From assembly GCF_021341665.1 (NCBI RefSeq), contig NZ_JAJTTH010000003.1, forward strand, positions 558,001-622,000: 64,000 nt of DNA. The letters run 5' to 3'. Of the stretch, positions 11,844-20,718 are shown piece after piece. A program made the position numbers and the translations under genes. The stretch is from Pseudomonas sp. Au-Pse12 (GTDB lineage: Bacteria; Pseudomonadota; Gammaproteobacteria; Pseudomonadales; Pseudomonadaceae). The notes beneath the pieces were generated by a model. That model was given only the letters and a program-made list of their open reading frames with translations, did not search any database and was not told the origin of the DNA. How positions within the stretch are numbered: the stretch's first letter is position 1; every line of letters begins with the position of its first letter.

Positions 11844-13331
11844 TCACCGACGCTTGCTGCCCCCAAGCAACGACCCCATCAAGCCCCGTACCAGTTGCCG
11901 GCCCAACTGATAGGCCGCCTGGCGCATCGCCGACTTCAGCGCCTGCCCGGCCGCCGTGCCAAGAAACTCTCCAGCGCGGTCGGCCAGGCTGGGTTCTTCG
12001 GCCACCGGCTTGCCAGAGGCCGGCTGATCCTGCGGGGCCAGCTCCTTGCGCCCCATCAACACCTCATAGGCTGACTCACGGTCGATCGGTTTGTCATAAC
12101 GCCCGAGCAACGGCGAACGGGCGATCAACGCCTTGCGCTCGGCCTCGCTGAGCGGCCCGATGCGTGATTGCGGCGGCGCCACCAACACCCGCCGGACCGT
12201 CTCTGGCGTGCCCTTGTCCTGCAAGGTGCCCACCAGCGCCTCACCGATGCCCAACTCGGTCAGCACTGACAGCGCATCAAAGGCCGGGTTGGGACGGAAA
12301 CCATCCGCCACCGCGCGCAAGGATTTCTGCTCCTTGGCGGTGAAGGCGCGCAAGCCATGCTGAATGCGCAACCCCAACTGGGCCAGCACATCGTCCGGCA
12401 GGTCTCCCGGCGACTGGGTGACGAAATACACCCCAACGCCCTTCGAACGAATCAATCGCACCACCTGTTCCAATCGGTCCTGCAAGGCCTTGGGAGTGCC
12501 GGCGAACAACAGGTGCGCCTCATCGAAAAACAGCGCCAGCAGCGGCTTGTCTGCATCGCCGCGCTCCGGCAACTGCTCGAACAGTTCGGCCAGCAGCCAT
12601 AAAAGGAAGGTCGCGTAGACTTTCGGCGCCTCGTGCACCAGGCGGCTGGCATCCAGCAGATGGATCCGCCCGCGACCATCGGCCGCCGGCTGCAGGATGT
12701 CCTCCAGTTGCAGGGCCGGCTCGCCGAACAGCGCCTCTGCGCCTTGCTGCTCCAGGGTCGCCAGGCGCCGCAACAGCGCCTGGCTGGAGCCGGTGGTCAT
12801 CAACGCCGCGTCATCCCCCAGCAACTGAGGATGGTCCTTGAGGTGATTGAGCAGCGCCTTGAGGTCCTTCAGGTCCAGCAGCAACAGGCCTTCGCGGTCT
12901 GCCACCTTGAATGCGGCATACAACGCCGACTGCTGGCTGTCGGTAAGCTCCAGCAAGCTACCCAGCAGCAAGGGGCCCATTTCACTCAGCGTAGTGCGCA
13001 GAGGATGACCGCTTTGCCCGTGGATATCCCACAAGGTCACCGGATAGGCCTGAGGCTGATGCTCGAGCCAGGGCATGCCGGCGATCCGCTCGGCGACCTT
13101 GCCCTGTGGGCTGCCCGCAGCCCCCAGCCCGCACAGGTCGCCCTTGATGTCCGCGGCGAACACCGCCACCCCGGCATCACTGAAGGCCTCCGCCAAACGC
13201 TGCAGAGTGACGGTCTTGCCCGTGCCGGTGGCACCGGCCACCAGGCCGTGGCGGTTGGCCAGGCGCATGGCCTGGGCGATCGGCTGGCCATCAAGGTCGG
13301 CGCCAATGATGAGTTGCGATGAGTCAGGCAT
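11844..13331 (-). CDS. HerA-like helicase / DUF853 (YjgR-type) ATPase
   Basis: The 495-residue protein resembles E. coli YjgR (about 500). It has a Walker A at residues 33-40 (GATGTGKT), a Walker B near residue 265 (LLALFFDEAHLLF), the RSKGVGVYFVTQSP sensor segment and a C-terminal arginine-rich end. The fold is the HerA/FtsK P-loop translocase, but no partner nuclease NurA or SIR2 gene is next to it, so it is not an obvious defence module. The physiological role of YjgR-type proteins is unknown. The usual neighbour of dciA in P. aeruginosa is lpxC, not this gene. Confidence 0.85.
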   Translation of the reverse strand: MPDSSQLIIGADLDGQPIAQAMRLANRHGLVAGATGTGKTVTLQRLAEAFSDAGVAVFAADIKGDLCGLGAAGSPQGKVAERIAGMPWLEHQPQAYPVTLWDIHGQSGHPLRTTLSEMGPLLLGSLLELTDSQQSALYAAFKVADREGLLLLDLKDLKALLNHLKDHPQLLGDDAALMTTGSSQALLRRLATLEQQGAEALFGEPALQLEDILQPAADGRGRIHLLDASRLVHEAPKVYATFLLWLLAELFEQLPERGDADKPLLALFFDEAHLLFAGTPKALQDRLEQVVRLIRSKGVGVYFVTQSPGDLPDDVLAQLGLRIQHGLRAFTAKEQKSLRAVADGFRPNPAFDALSVLTELGIGEALVGTLQDKGTPETVRRVLVAPPQSRIGPLSEAERKALIARSPLLGRYDKPIDRESAYEVLMGRKELAPQDQPASGKPVAEEPSLADRAGEFLGTAAGQALKSAMRQAAYQLGRQLVRGLMGSLLGGSKRR

Positions 13332-13526
13332 TTTGTCACCCCGGGTTAATCTTTGGCCTTACACGGTCGATATGAAGAAATGATGGATCAGAAGTATCTG
13401 AAATAAAGGTCAGGTAATTCCTTAGGGACAGATGGAGATATCAGCTTACTTATAACACCGCCCTTTTCGCGCGCTTTTCCAAGCCAATGCCCTGGACTCA
13501 AAGACCTTAGCGGACACCCCCAAGCC

Positions 13527-15416
13527 ATGAACAAAAATCTGCGCTTCAGCCACAAGATCCTGCTTGCCGCCTCGCTGATCGTCATAGCTGCCTTTGCACT
13601 ATTCACGCTCTACAACGATTACCTGCAACGCACCGCCATTCGTAATGATCTGGACAACTATCTTCAGGAAATGGGCGATGTCACGGCAAAAAATATTCAG
13701 ACCTGGCTTGCCGGTCGCGCCCTGCTGATCGAAAACATCTCCCAGTCGGTGGCCCTCAATCCCGACCCGAGCAATGTCAGCAACCTGCTGGAACAGAAAT
13801 CCGTCAGCTCAACCTTCATGGGCGCTTACCTGGGCAACAAGGACGGCAGCTTCATCATCCGCCCCGACAGCAAGATGCCGGATGGCTATGACCCGCGCGC
13901 GCGCCCTTGGTACAAGAGCGCCGAAAGCACCAACGGCTCGGCCCTGACCGAACCCTATATCGACCTGGCCTCCGGCCAGTTGGTGATTTCCATCGTCGAC
14001 AGCGTGGTCAAGGCCGGCCAGCGGATCGGCGTGGTCGGTGGCGACCTGAGCCTGCAAGTGATCACCGACAGCATCAATGCCCTGGACTTCGACGGCATGG
14101 GCTACGCCTTCCTGATCAGTGCCGACGGCAAGATCCTGGTGCACCCGGACAAGAACCTGGTGATGAAGAACCTCAAGGACGTCTACCCCCAGGACACGCC
14201 GAAGATCAGCAGTGAGCTCAGCGAAATCAGCGTCGATGGCAAACCGCGCATCGTCACCTTCACCCAGATCAAGGGCTTGTCCTCGGTGAACTGGTACATC
14301 GGCCTGTCGGTGGACAAGGACAAGGCCTTCGCCATGCTCAGCGAATTCCGCACCTCGGCGTTCATCGCCACCCTGACCGCCGTGGCCCTGACCATCGCCC
14401 TGCTCGGCCTGCTGATCCGCCTGCTGATGCAGCCGCTGCACGTGATGACCCGGGCCATGCAGGACATCGCCGATGGCGAGGGCGACCTGACCCGACGCCT
14501 GAACATTCATAACCAGGATGAATTCGGCATCCTCGGCACCGCCTTCAACCGCTTCGTCGAGCGCATCCACGGTTCGATCCGCGAAGTGTCATCGGCCACC
14601 GAGCACGTCAACGAGGTTGCCCTGCGGGTAGTCAGCGCCTCCAACTCGTCGATGCTCAACTCCGACGAACAGGCCAGCCGCACCAACAGCGTGGCCGCAG
14701 CGATCAATCAGCTGGGGGCCGCCGCCCAGGAAATCGCCCGCAATGCCGCCCAGGCCTCGCAGCAAGCCAGCGACGCACGCAACCTCGCCGAAGACGGCCA
14801 GCAAGTGGTGGATCGCAGCATCCAGGCGATGAACCAGCTGTCGGACATGATCAGCGCCTCCAGCAGCAACATCGAGACCCTCAACAGCAAGACCGTGAAC
14901 ATCGGGCAGATTCTCGAAGTCATCACCAGCATTTCCCAGCAGACCAACCTGCTGGCCCTCAACGCGGCCATCGAAGCCGCCCGGGCCGGTGAGGCAGGAC
15001 GCGGTTTTGCCGTGGTTGCCGATGAAGTCCGCAACCTGGCGCACCGTACCCAAGAGTCGGCGCAGCAGGTGCAGGGCATGATCGAGGAGTTGCAAGTGGG
15101 CGCTCGCGAATCGGTGAGCACCATGAGCAACAGCCAGCGCCATAGCCAGGACAGTGTTGAGATCGCCAACCAGGCCGGAGAACGGCTGAACAGCGTGACC
15201 CAGCGCATTGGCGAGATCGATGGCATGAACCAGTCGGTGGCCACCGCGACCGAGGAACAGACCTCGGTGGTGGAGTCCATCAACATGGACATTACCGAGA
15301 TCAATACGCTGAACCAGGAAGGCGTAGAAAACCTCCAGGCAACCCTGCGCGCCTGCTCCGATCTGGAGCAACAGGCAGCGCGCTTGAAGCACCTGGTGGG
15401 CAGTTTCAGGATTTGA
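13527..15416 (+). CDS. Methyl-accepting chemotaxis protein with amino-acid-binding dCache domain (PctA/B/C type)
   Basis: The 629-residue chemoreceptor has TM1 (about 10-29), a periplasmic dCache_1 domain (30-275), TM2 (about 276-298), HAMP, and a methyl-accepting domain with the conserved hairpin tip ([42 protein letters not shown]). The ligand site matches the amino-acid motif of PctA residue for residue: Tyr121, Arg126, Trp128, Tyr129, Tyr144, Asp146 and Asp173. It therefore probably senses L-amino acids. The C-terminus ([10 protein letters not shown]) is the usual Pseudomonas MCP end without the NWETF tether. Only one such receptor is here, whereas P. aeruginosa has pctA, B and C close together. 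Confidence 0.93.
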   Translation: MNKNLRFSHKILLAASLIVIAAFALFTLYNDYLQRTAIRNDLDNYLQEMGDVTAKNIQTWLAGRALLIENISQSVALNPDPSNVSNLLEQKSVSSTFMGAYLGNKDGSFIIRPDSKMPDGYDPRARPWYKSAESTNGSALTEPYIDLASGQLVISIVDSVVKAGQRIGVVGGDLSLQVITDSINALDFDGMGYAFLISADGKILVHPDKNLVMKNLKDVYPQDTPKISSELSEISVDGKPRIVTFTQIKGLSSVNWYIGLSVDKDKAFAMLSEFRTSAFIATLTAVALTIALLGLLIRLLMQPLHVMTRAMQDIADGEGDLTRRLNIHNQDEFGILGTAFNRFVERIHGSIREVSSATEHVNEVALRVVSASNSSMLNSDEQASRTNSVAAAINQLGAAAQEIARNAAQASQQASDARNLAEDGQQVVDRSIQAMNQLSDMISASSSNIETLNSKTVNIGQILEVITSISQQTNLLALNAAIEAARAGEAGRGFAVVADEVRNLAHRTQESAQQVQGMIEELQVGARESVSTMSNSQRHSQDSVEIANQAGERLNSVTQRIGEIDGMNQSVATATEEQTSVVESINMDITEINTLNQEGVENLQATLRACSDLEQQAARLKHLVGSFRI

Positions 15417-15436
15417 TGAGGGGCCCTCAAGGCCCT

Positions 15437-15459
15437 TTCGCCGGTGAACCGGCTCCCGC
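15437..15459 (+). repeat. Divergent REP element after the chemoreceptor gene
   Basis: TTCGCCGGTGAACCGGCTCC followed by CGC resembles the REP core with two substitutions and lies 21 bases after the MCP stop. Confidence 0.55.
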
Positions 15460-15496
15460 CCAGGGAGCCGATTGCCAACCATTGCCGGCGCACCAC

Positions 15497-15664
15497 TCAC
15501 TGCGGTTGCGGCGGCTCCTGCTGCAACTGCTCCCACAATTGCTCGGCACCGGGAAACTCGGTGCCGTGTTCGGCATCCAGCTCATCGGGGTCGTAGCGGC
15601 TCAAGCAACCTTCGCCGAGCGTGGCGGGGGCCTTGGAAGTGGCTTTATCCAGCGGATCGGTCAT
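15497..15664 (-). CDS. Small acidic protein of 55 residues, unknown function
   Basis: A short frame encodes 55 residues starting MTDPLDKATSKAPATLG and ending in EPPQPQ. It has a good ribosome-binding site (GAGGT, 7-8 bases before the ATG). The product is hydrophilic and acidic (DPDELDAEHGTEFPGAEQLWEQLQQE), without signal peptide or membrane segment. It lies downstream of purU in the same direction, 68 bases after its stop, so it may be cotranscribed. I do not recognise the family; similar short proteins are annotated as hypothetical in Pseudomonas. Confidence 0.65.
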   Translation of the reverse strand: MTDPLDKATSKAPATLGEGCLSRYDPDELDAEHGTEFPGAEQLWEQLQQEPPQPQ

Positions 15665-15732
15665 CGGGCTGACCTCATGATGGGCAAAACCAGGACCGGG
15701 GCATTGAACCTGCGCTCCTGGTTTTCTTTCAA

Positions 15733-16581
15733 TCAGAACACCACGGTCTTGTTGCCGTGCACCAGCACGCGGTCTTCCAGGTGGTAGCGCAAGCCACGGG
15801 CCAGCACCATTTTTTCCACGTCACGGCCAAACCGCACCATGTCCTCGATGCTGTCGCTGTGGCTGACCCGGACCACGTCCTGCTCGATGATCGGACCCGC
15901 GTCCAGCTCCTCGGTGACGTAGTGGCAAGTCGCGCCGATCAGCTTCACACCGCGCAGCGAGGCCTGGTGGTAAGGCTTGGCACCGACGAAGGACGGCAGG
16001 AAGCTGTGGTGGATGTTGATCACCTTGTGCGCGTACTCGCTGCACAGCTCCGGCGGCAAGATCTGCATGTAACGCGCCAGCACCACCACTTCTGCGTCGT
16101 GCTGCTTGACCAGACGCGACACCTCGGCAAAGGCCGGTTCCTTGTCCTGCGGGTTGACCGGCACGTGGTAATAAGGAATGCCGTGCCACTCGACCATGCT
16201 GCGCAGGTCGTCATGGTTGGAAATCACGCAGGCGATCTGGCAATCCAGCTCATCGCTGTGCCAGCGGTGCAGCAGGTCCGCCAGACAATGGGATTCACGG
16301 CTGGCCATCAGCACCACGCGCTTTTTCTCGGCGGTGTCGGTGATACGCCAATCCATCGAGAACTCTTCGGCAATCGGCGCAAACGCCTCGCGAAAGGCCT
16401 CCAGACCAAAGGGCAGCGAATCGGCACGAATCTCGTGGCGCATGAAAAACCAGCCACTGAGGTTGTCCGAGTGGTGGCTCGCTTCGGTGATCCAACCATT
16501 GTGGGAGGCTAGAAAGTTACTGACTTTGGCAACGATGCCAACGCGGTCAGGGCAAGAAATCACCAACCGAAAGGTGCGCAT
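15733..16581 (-). CDS. purU: Formyltetrahydrofolate deformylase
   Basis: PurU hydrolyses 10-formyl-THF to formate and THF, balancing one-carbon pools and feeding PurT. The 282-residue enzyme has an N-terminal ACT domain (FRLVISCPDRVGIVAKVSNFL) and a formyltransferase-fold catalytic domain. Catalytic features are visible: the NIHHSFLPSF segment with the active-site Asn and His, and TCHYVTEELDAGPII with the Asp. The start at 16581 (MRTFRLV) has GGAG about 10 bases upstream; the longer frame to 16626 is not conserved. It is divergent from mvaT. Confidence 0.95.
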   Translation of the reverse strand: MRTFRLVISCPDRVGIVAKVSNFLASHNGWITEASHHSDNLSGWFFMRHEIRADSLPFGLEAFREAFAPIAEEFSMDWRITDTAEKKRVVLMASRESHCLADLLHRWHSDELDCQIACVISNHDDLRSMVEWHGIPYYHVPVNPQDKEPAFAEVSRLVKQHDAEVVVLARYMQILPPELCSEYAHKVINIHHSFLPSFVGAKPYHQASLRGVKLIGATCHYVTEELDAGPIIEQDVVRVSHSDSIEDMVRFGRDVEKMVLARGLRYHLEDRVLVHGNKTVVF

Positions 16582-16927
16582 GAGGGGGAAACTCCAGAAC
16601 TTCGCAAAGGTCGCCATTCTAGCCATTGCGCGACAAAACTGCAGTATTCATTGCATCCCGCGCCTTGATTAGATCGCCAAGAGCCCCTTGCGCCCGGCTT
16701 ATCGAGTGCTACTCCCGGCCCCGCAACGACATTTGCAAATAGCGCTTAACTAGTTTGCGAATAACCCGCCGGAATGCATCAGCCTATTAAATAGCGAAAT
16801 GACTTTTACGCCTAAACACACTAAGAGAGACGAATAAAGCAGCGTTATTATGTTTACTTGCTCAAACTCCCTGACTATTATTGCGACACTGTCACCCAGC
16901 CACTCAGCGCTCAATAAGGTAGTCCTC
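16582..16927. other. AT-rich control region of mvaT
   Basis: These 346 bases separate divergent purU and mvaT. From about 16730 to 16870 the sequence is clearly AT-richer than the surroundings (runs such as TATTAAATAGCGAAATGAC and GTTATTATGTTTAC), as expected for DNA bound by MvaT-type silencers, which often repress their own genes. It also has the imperfect facing motif GCAAATAGCGC / GTTTGCG near 16735-16760. I could not settle a convincing -35/-10 pair. Confidence 0.45.
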
Positions 16928-17302
16928 ATGTCCCTGATCAACGAATACCGTGCCACTGAAGAAGCCATCAAAGAACTGCAAGCGCGTTTGAAGAACCTGT
17001 CCCAAGACGACAAACTGAAAGCCGAGCTGGAGTTCGAAGGCAAACTGCGCAGCCTGATGGGCGAGTACTCCAAGTCCCTGCGCGACATCATCGCGCTGCT
17101 GGATCCGGACTCGAAAGTTAAAGCACCTCGCGCCGCGGTTAAAACCACCGGCACCAAGCGCGCCCGTAAAGTTAAACAGTACAAGAACCCGCACAACGGC
17201 GAAGTCATCGAAACCAAAGGTGGCAACCACAAAACTCTGAAAGAGTGGAAAGCCAAGTGGGGCGGCGATGTAGTTGAAGGCTGGGCAACCCTGCTGGGCT
17301 AA
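16928..17302 (+). CDS. mvaT: H-NS-family xenogeneic silencer MvaT
   Basis: The 124-residue product has exactly the length of P. aeruginosa MvaT and starts MSLINEYRATEEAIKELQARLKNL. It is an oligomerising nucleoid protein that represses AT-rich and horizontally acquired genes. The N-terminal half is a coiled coil for dimerisation and filament growth (residues 1-60). A basic linker follows, then the C-terminal DNA-binding domain with the KGGN hook at residues 97-100 inserted in the minor groove. The start at 16928 has AGGT upstream. Neighbours purU and sbcB are the same as in P. aeruginosa. Confidence 0.97.
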   Translation: MSLINEYRATEEAIKELQARLKNLSQDDKLKAELEFEGKLRSLMGEYSKSLRDIIALLDPDSKVKAPRAAVKTTGTKRARKVKQYKNPHNGEVIETKGGNHKTLKEWKAKWGGDVVEGWATLLG

Positions 17303-17339
17303 TACCCCCGTTGAGCGCCCGGGCTTTGCCGCCCAGTAG

Positions 17340-17368
17340 AAAAAACGCCAGCATGCTGGCGTTTTTTT
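17340..17368. terminator. Bidirectional terminator between mvaT and sbcB
   Basis: A perfect palindrome (AAAAAACGCCAGC / GCTGGCGTTTTTT, 2-3-nt loop) gives T runs on both strands between the two convergent genes. Confidence 0.93.
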
Positions 17369-17405
17369 ATGCCCTGGCAACCTGCTCAAGGACCAGGGGC
17401 GAGGC

Positions 17406-18833
17406 TCACAGAGCCAGACGGCGAGTCAGGGCCTGCACATATTCCTGCCATTGATGCAGAACCTGACGCTGCATCGGGTCGGCATTTAACAAGGACTGCT
17501 CCAGCCCTTGGCGGAAACTTTCCAGGGTATTGGGCGCGCCGAGTTGCGGATCAAGCAAACGCTGCTGACAAAAACCCAGCCAACGCTCTTGCTCGGTGCT
17601 GTTCAATGTTTCCGGAAAGTTGCGAGCGCGGTAGCGAAAGAGTAATTCGGGCAAGCGCTCATCATCGAATGGCCATTGTTGCTGCGCCAAGTGCAATGGA
17701 TCAGCCTCACGCACTTGCTCACACAAACGCCGATCACGGTCACCAATAAAGCCGTCGTACAACTGCTGCTCCGGATCATCGCTCGCGGCGAATTCATCCG
17801 GGCCATAAATCAGCGAAAGTTTATCCCGCCAAACTTCCTGAGCCTCGCTCAAAGCCAACGCCCGCTGCTGATATAGCGGCATATCCAAGTGCAGCCGCTG
17901 TTGATCTTCGCTGCGCAGAACAGTCAATGGCGCCACTACCGGGCAGCGATTGATATGGATGAGTTTCAACGGCACCGGCAACTCGTCTTCGTGCAAATCT
18001 TCCCGGCGGGTGTACAACCGCTGACGCAAACTTTGCGCGTCCAGGTCCAGTAGTCCCTGGGGGTCCAGGTGCAAATCGCAGACAATCAGGGCATTGCGAT
18101 TGCGCGGATGCCAGGCCAGGGGCAAGACCACACCGACGTAGTGACGCGCCGCGGAAAAACGTCCGGAGATGTGCACCATCGGTTGCAACAGGCGGATCTG
18201 GTCCATCACTCGCTGCTTGCTGCGCAGCTGGAACAACCAGTCATACAGCTTGGGCTGCCGGTCGCGGATCAACCGCGCCAGCGCGATGGTCGCGCGGACG
18301 TCGGACAGCGCATCGTGAGCCTGGCCATGATCAATGCCGTTGGCCGCGGTCAGCCGCTCCAGCTTGAGGGTCACCTGCCCCTGCTCTTCAGGCCAGACGA
18401 TGCCCTGTGGGCGCAGCGCATAGGCCGTGCGCACCACATCGATCAGGTCCCAGCGGCTGTTGCCGCCCTGCCACTCTCGGGCATAGGGATCAAAGAAGTT
18501 GCGATAGAGGCTGTAGCGGGTCATCTCATCATCGAAACGCAAGGTGTTGTAACCGACCCCACAGGTCCCCGGACGTGCCAGTTGCCCGTGCACCCGGGTC
18601 ATGAACTCCGCCTCGCTCAGGCCTTGCTCGGCCAGGCGGCCGGGGGTGATGCCTGTGATCATGCAAGCCGCCGGGTGCGGCAGGATATCGTCGCTGGGCT
18701 GGCAGTAGAGGTTGACCGGCGCGTCGATCTCGTTGAGTGCCAGGTCGGTGCGAATACCGGCCACTTGCAACGGGCGATCACAACGCGGATTGATGCCGGT
18801 GGTTTCGTAGTCGTACCAAAAGAGGGAAGTCAC
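17406..18833 (-). CDS. sbcB: Exodeoxyribonuclease I
   Basis: This 3'-5' single-strand DNA exonuclease works in recombination and mismatch repair. The DEDDh exonuclease domain starts at once (FWYDYETTGINPRCDRPLQVAG), with the substrate-binding SH3-like and C-terminal domains after it. With a GTG start at 18833, preceded by AGGA 7 bases upstream, the protein is 475 residues, identical in length to E. coli SbcB. The open frame continues upstream to 19112 but the added 93 residues are not SbcB-like. It converges with mvaT. Confidence 0.94.
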   Translation of the reverse strand: MTSLFWYDYETTGINPRCDRPLQVAGIRTDLALNEIDAPVNLYCQPSDDILPHPAACMITGITPGRLAEQGLSEAEFMTRVHGQLARPGTCGVGYNTLRFDDEMTRYSLYRNFFDPYAREWQGGNSRWDLIDVVRTAYALRPQGIVWPEEQGQVTLKLERLTAANGIDHGQAHDALSDVRATIALARLIRDRQPKLYDWLFQLRSKQRVMDQIRLLQPMVHISGRFSAARHYVGVVLPLAWHPRNRNALIVCDLHLDPQGLLDLDAQSLRQRLYTRREDLHEDELPVPLKLIHINRCPVVAPLTVLRSEDQQRLHLDMPLYQQRALALSEAQEVWRDKLSLIYGPDEFAASDDPEQQLYDGFIGDRDRRLCEQVREADPLHLAQQQWPFDDERLPELLFRYRARNFPETLNSTEQERWLGFCQQRLLDPQLGAPNTLESFRQGLEQSLLNADPMQRQVLHQWQEYVQALTRRLAL

Positions 18834-19015
18834 GGCCTGTTCCTGAACTGAAAGACCGCCGCAGTCTAGGCGCTCAAGCGCCGTCAGGGCCAGCCGCACG
18901 AACCTGGGCGCGGTCATTGGCCATGCTGAATTCGTAGTTAATGATGTCGTTTCACCCTCAGACACTGCTAGCATCGGCGCTGGATTTTTTACCAGAGCAA
19001 GCCGACAAGTTACCC

Positions 19016-19741
19016 ATGCTTGAGACGACAGCCACGCCAAGGAATGCATCGCTGCACCCGCCACTGGACACGCGCTACCAGGTCGAAACCCCCGAGGGCA
19101 TCGACTTGCCACTGCGGCCTGCGGGGTTACTGGTACGCACCCTGGCGTTCAGCCTCGACCTGGGCATCCGCGGGCTGGTACTGGGCCTGCTGTTCATCAT
19201 CCTGGGCTTTTTCGACGAGGTCGGCGTCGGCCTCGGCTCCATCCTGCTGTTTCTCGTCAGCTGGTGGTACATGGTGCTGTTCGAGGTGTTGAACCAGGGC
19301 CGCTCCCCCGGCAAGCACCTGATGGGGTTGCGCGTGGTCCAGGACGACGGCACCCCGATTGGCTGGAGCGCCTCCCTGACCCGCAACCTGCTGCGTTTCG
19401 TCGACATGCTGCCCTTCGGCTATTTCCTGGGCGCCATCAGTTGCCTGCAGCACCCGACCTTCAAACGCCTAGGCGACCTAGCGGCCGGCACCCTGGTGAT
19501 ATACCGCGAGCAGGCAATCAAGCGCCCCGAGCTGCCGCCAGCAGTGCCACGCACCGCGCCCTTCGCCCTGAGCCTGAATGAACAACGGGCAATCCTTGGC
19601 TTTGCCGAACGCCAGGGCCAGCTGTCGGCCGAGCGCACCCGGGAACTGGCGGCCATTCTTGCGCAGCCACTGCATGTACCCAGCGCCCAGGCTACGGCCG
19701 AACTCAATGGCATTGCCCGCGGTTTTCTGGGAACGACATGA
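19016..19741 (+). CDS. RDD-family membrane protein (gene 1 of MoxR operon)
   Basis: The product of 241 residues has an RDD domain of about 130 residues with three hydrophobic segments (LVRTLAFSLDLGIRGLVLGLLFIILGFF, ILLFLVSWWYMVLFEVL, and FGYFLGAISCL) and the RDD features NQGRSPGKHLMGLRVV. The rest is a soluble tail. The frame is open from 18941, but MLETTATPRN at 19016 looks the better start because the earlier part is not RDD-like; neither has a strong Shine-Dalgarno. It opens a six-gene run with overlapping ends. RDD proteins have no settled general function; some transport ions. Confidence 0.85.
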   Translation: MLETTATPRNASLHPPLDTRYQVETPEGIDLPLRPAGLLVRTLAFSLDLGIRGLVLGLLFIILGFFDEVGVGLGSILLFLVSWWYMVLFEVLNQGRSPGKHLMGLRVVQDDGTPIGWSASLTRNLLRFVDMLPFGYFLGAISCLQHPTFKRLGDLAAGTLVIYREQAIKRPELPPAVPRTAPFALSLNEQRAILGFAERQGQLSAERTRELAAILAQPLHVPSAQATAELNGIARGFLGTT

Positions 19742-20718
19742 AACAAATCCATTTCGAGAACCGCCACCAGGCGCAATGGCAGCAGTTCGAGCAACTGCTC
19801 GAACGCCTGGAGCATGGCCGGGCCAAAGCCGAGGAATGCCAGAGTTTCGTCCAGGACTACCGGCGCCTGTGCCAGCACCTGGCCTTGGCCGAGGAACGTG
19901 GCTACAGCAGCTACCTGGTCGACCCGCTGCAACAGCTGGCCTTGCGTGGCCACCAGCAGCTGTACCGCCAACGCAGCGCCTTCGGGGCCAATGTCCTGAG
20001 TTTCGTGCTGGCCGGTTTCCCGCGTCTGGTGCGCCAGGAATGGCGCCTGGTGCTGCTGGCCAGCTTGCTGTTCTTCGGCAGCCTGCTGGCGATCGGGGTG
20101 CTGGTGTACCTGTTCCCCAACCTGATCTACAGCCTGGTCAGCCAGCAGCAAGTCAGCGAAATGCAAGGCATGTACGACCCGACCGCCGGGCGTCTTGGAC
20201 GAGCCGCCGAACGGGCCTCGAGCGAAGACTGGGTGATGTTCGGCTACTACATCATGCACAACATCGGGATCGCCTTTCAGACCTTTGCCAGCGGCCTGCT
20301 GTTCGGCCTGGGCAGTGTGTTCTTCCTGTTGTTCAACGGCTTGATGATCGGCGCCATCGCCGGCCACCTGACCCAGATCGGTTTCGGCCAGACCTTCTGG
20401 CCCTTCGTGATCGGCCACGGCGCCTTTGAACTCAGCGCCATCGCCCTGTCCGGCGCCGCCGGGCTGAAGCTTGGCTGGGCGCTGATCGCTCCTGGGCGCC
20501 TGACCCGCGGCGAGGCACTGTTGCAGGCCGCGAAGGTCAGCGTGCAACTGATCTACGGGGTGATCATGTTCTTGCTGATCGCGGCTTTTGTCGAAGCCTA
20601 CTGGTCCTCCATGACCTGGCCCGCCCCCTGGGTCAAATACAGCGTCGGCACTGCCCTCTGGGGCCTGGTGGCGGCCTACCTGACCCTGGCCGGACGAGAA
20701 CCCCATGCGCCTGAGTGA
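19738..20718 (+). CDS. SpoIIM-like (DUF95) membrane protein (gene 2 of MoxR operon)
   Basis: This 326-residue integral membrane protein resembles stage II sporulation protein M, which in sporulating Bacillus bridges peptidoglycan hydrolases; here there is no sporulation. An N-terminal soluble helical part (residues 1-95) is followed by several TM helices (VLLASLLFFGSLLAIGVLVYLF, FGLGSVFFLLFNGLMIGAIAGHL, VQLIYGVIMFLLIAAFV and a last one near the end). The SpoIIM-type FVIGHGAFELSAIALSGAAG signature is present. The start overlaps the RDD stop by 4 bases (ATGA), which implies translational coupling. Confidence 0.87.
   Translation: MKQIHFENRHQAQWQQFEQLLERLEHGRAKAEECQSFVQDYRRLCQHLALAEERGYSSYLVDPLQQLALRGHQQLYRQRSAFGANVLSFVLAGFPRLVRQEWRLVLLASLLFFGSLLAIGVLVYLFPNLIYSLVSQQQVSEMQGMYDPTAGRLGRAAERASSEDWVMFGYYIMHNIGIAFQTFASGLLFGLGSVFFLLFNGLMIGAIAGHLTQIGFGQTFWPFVIGHGAFELSAIALSGAAGLKLGWALIAPGRLTRGEALLQAAKVSVQLIYGVIMFLLIAAFVEAYWSSMTWPAPWVKYSVGTALWGLVAAYLTLAGREPHAPE

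Noticed and set aside
11844..13331. HerA-like ATPase as part of a defence system
   Set aside because: No NurA, SIR2 or other nuclease gene is adjacent, and the sequence is of the YjgR/DUF853 type found in core genomes.
19738..20718. SpoIIM similarity as a sign of sporulation genes
   Set aside because: No other sporulation gene is present and the family occurs widely in non-sporulating bacteria beside MoxR operons.
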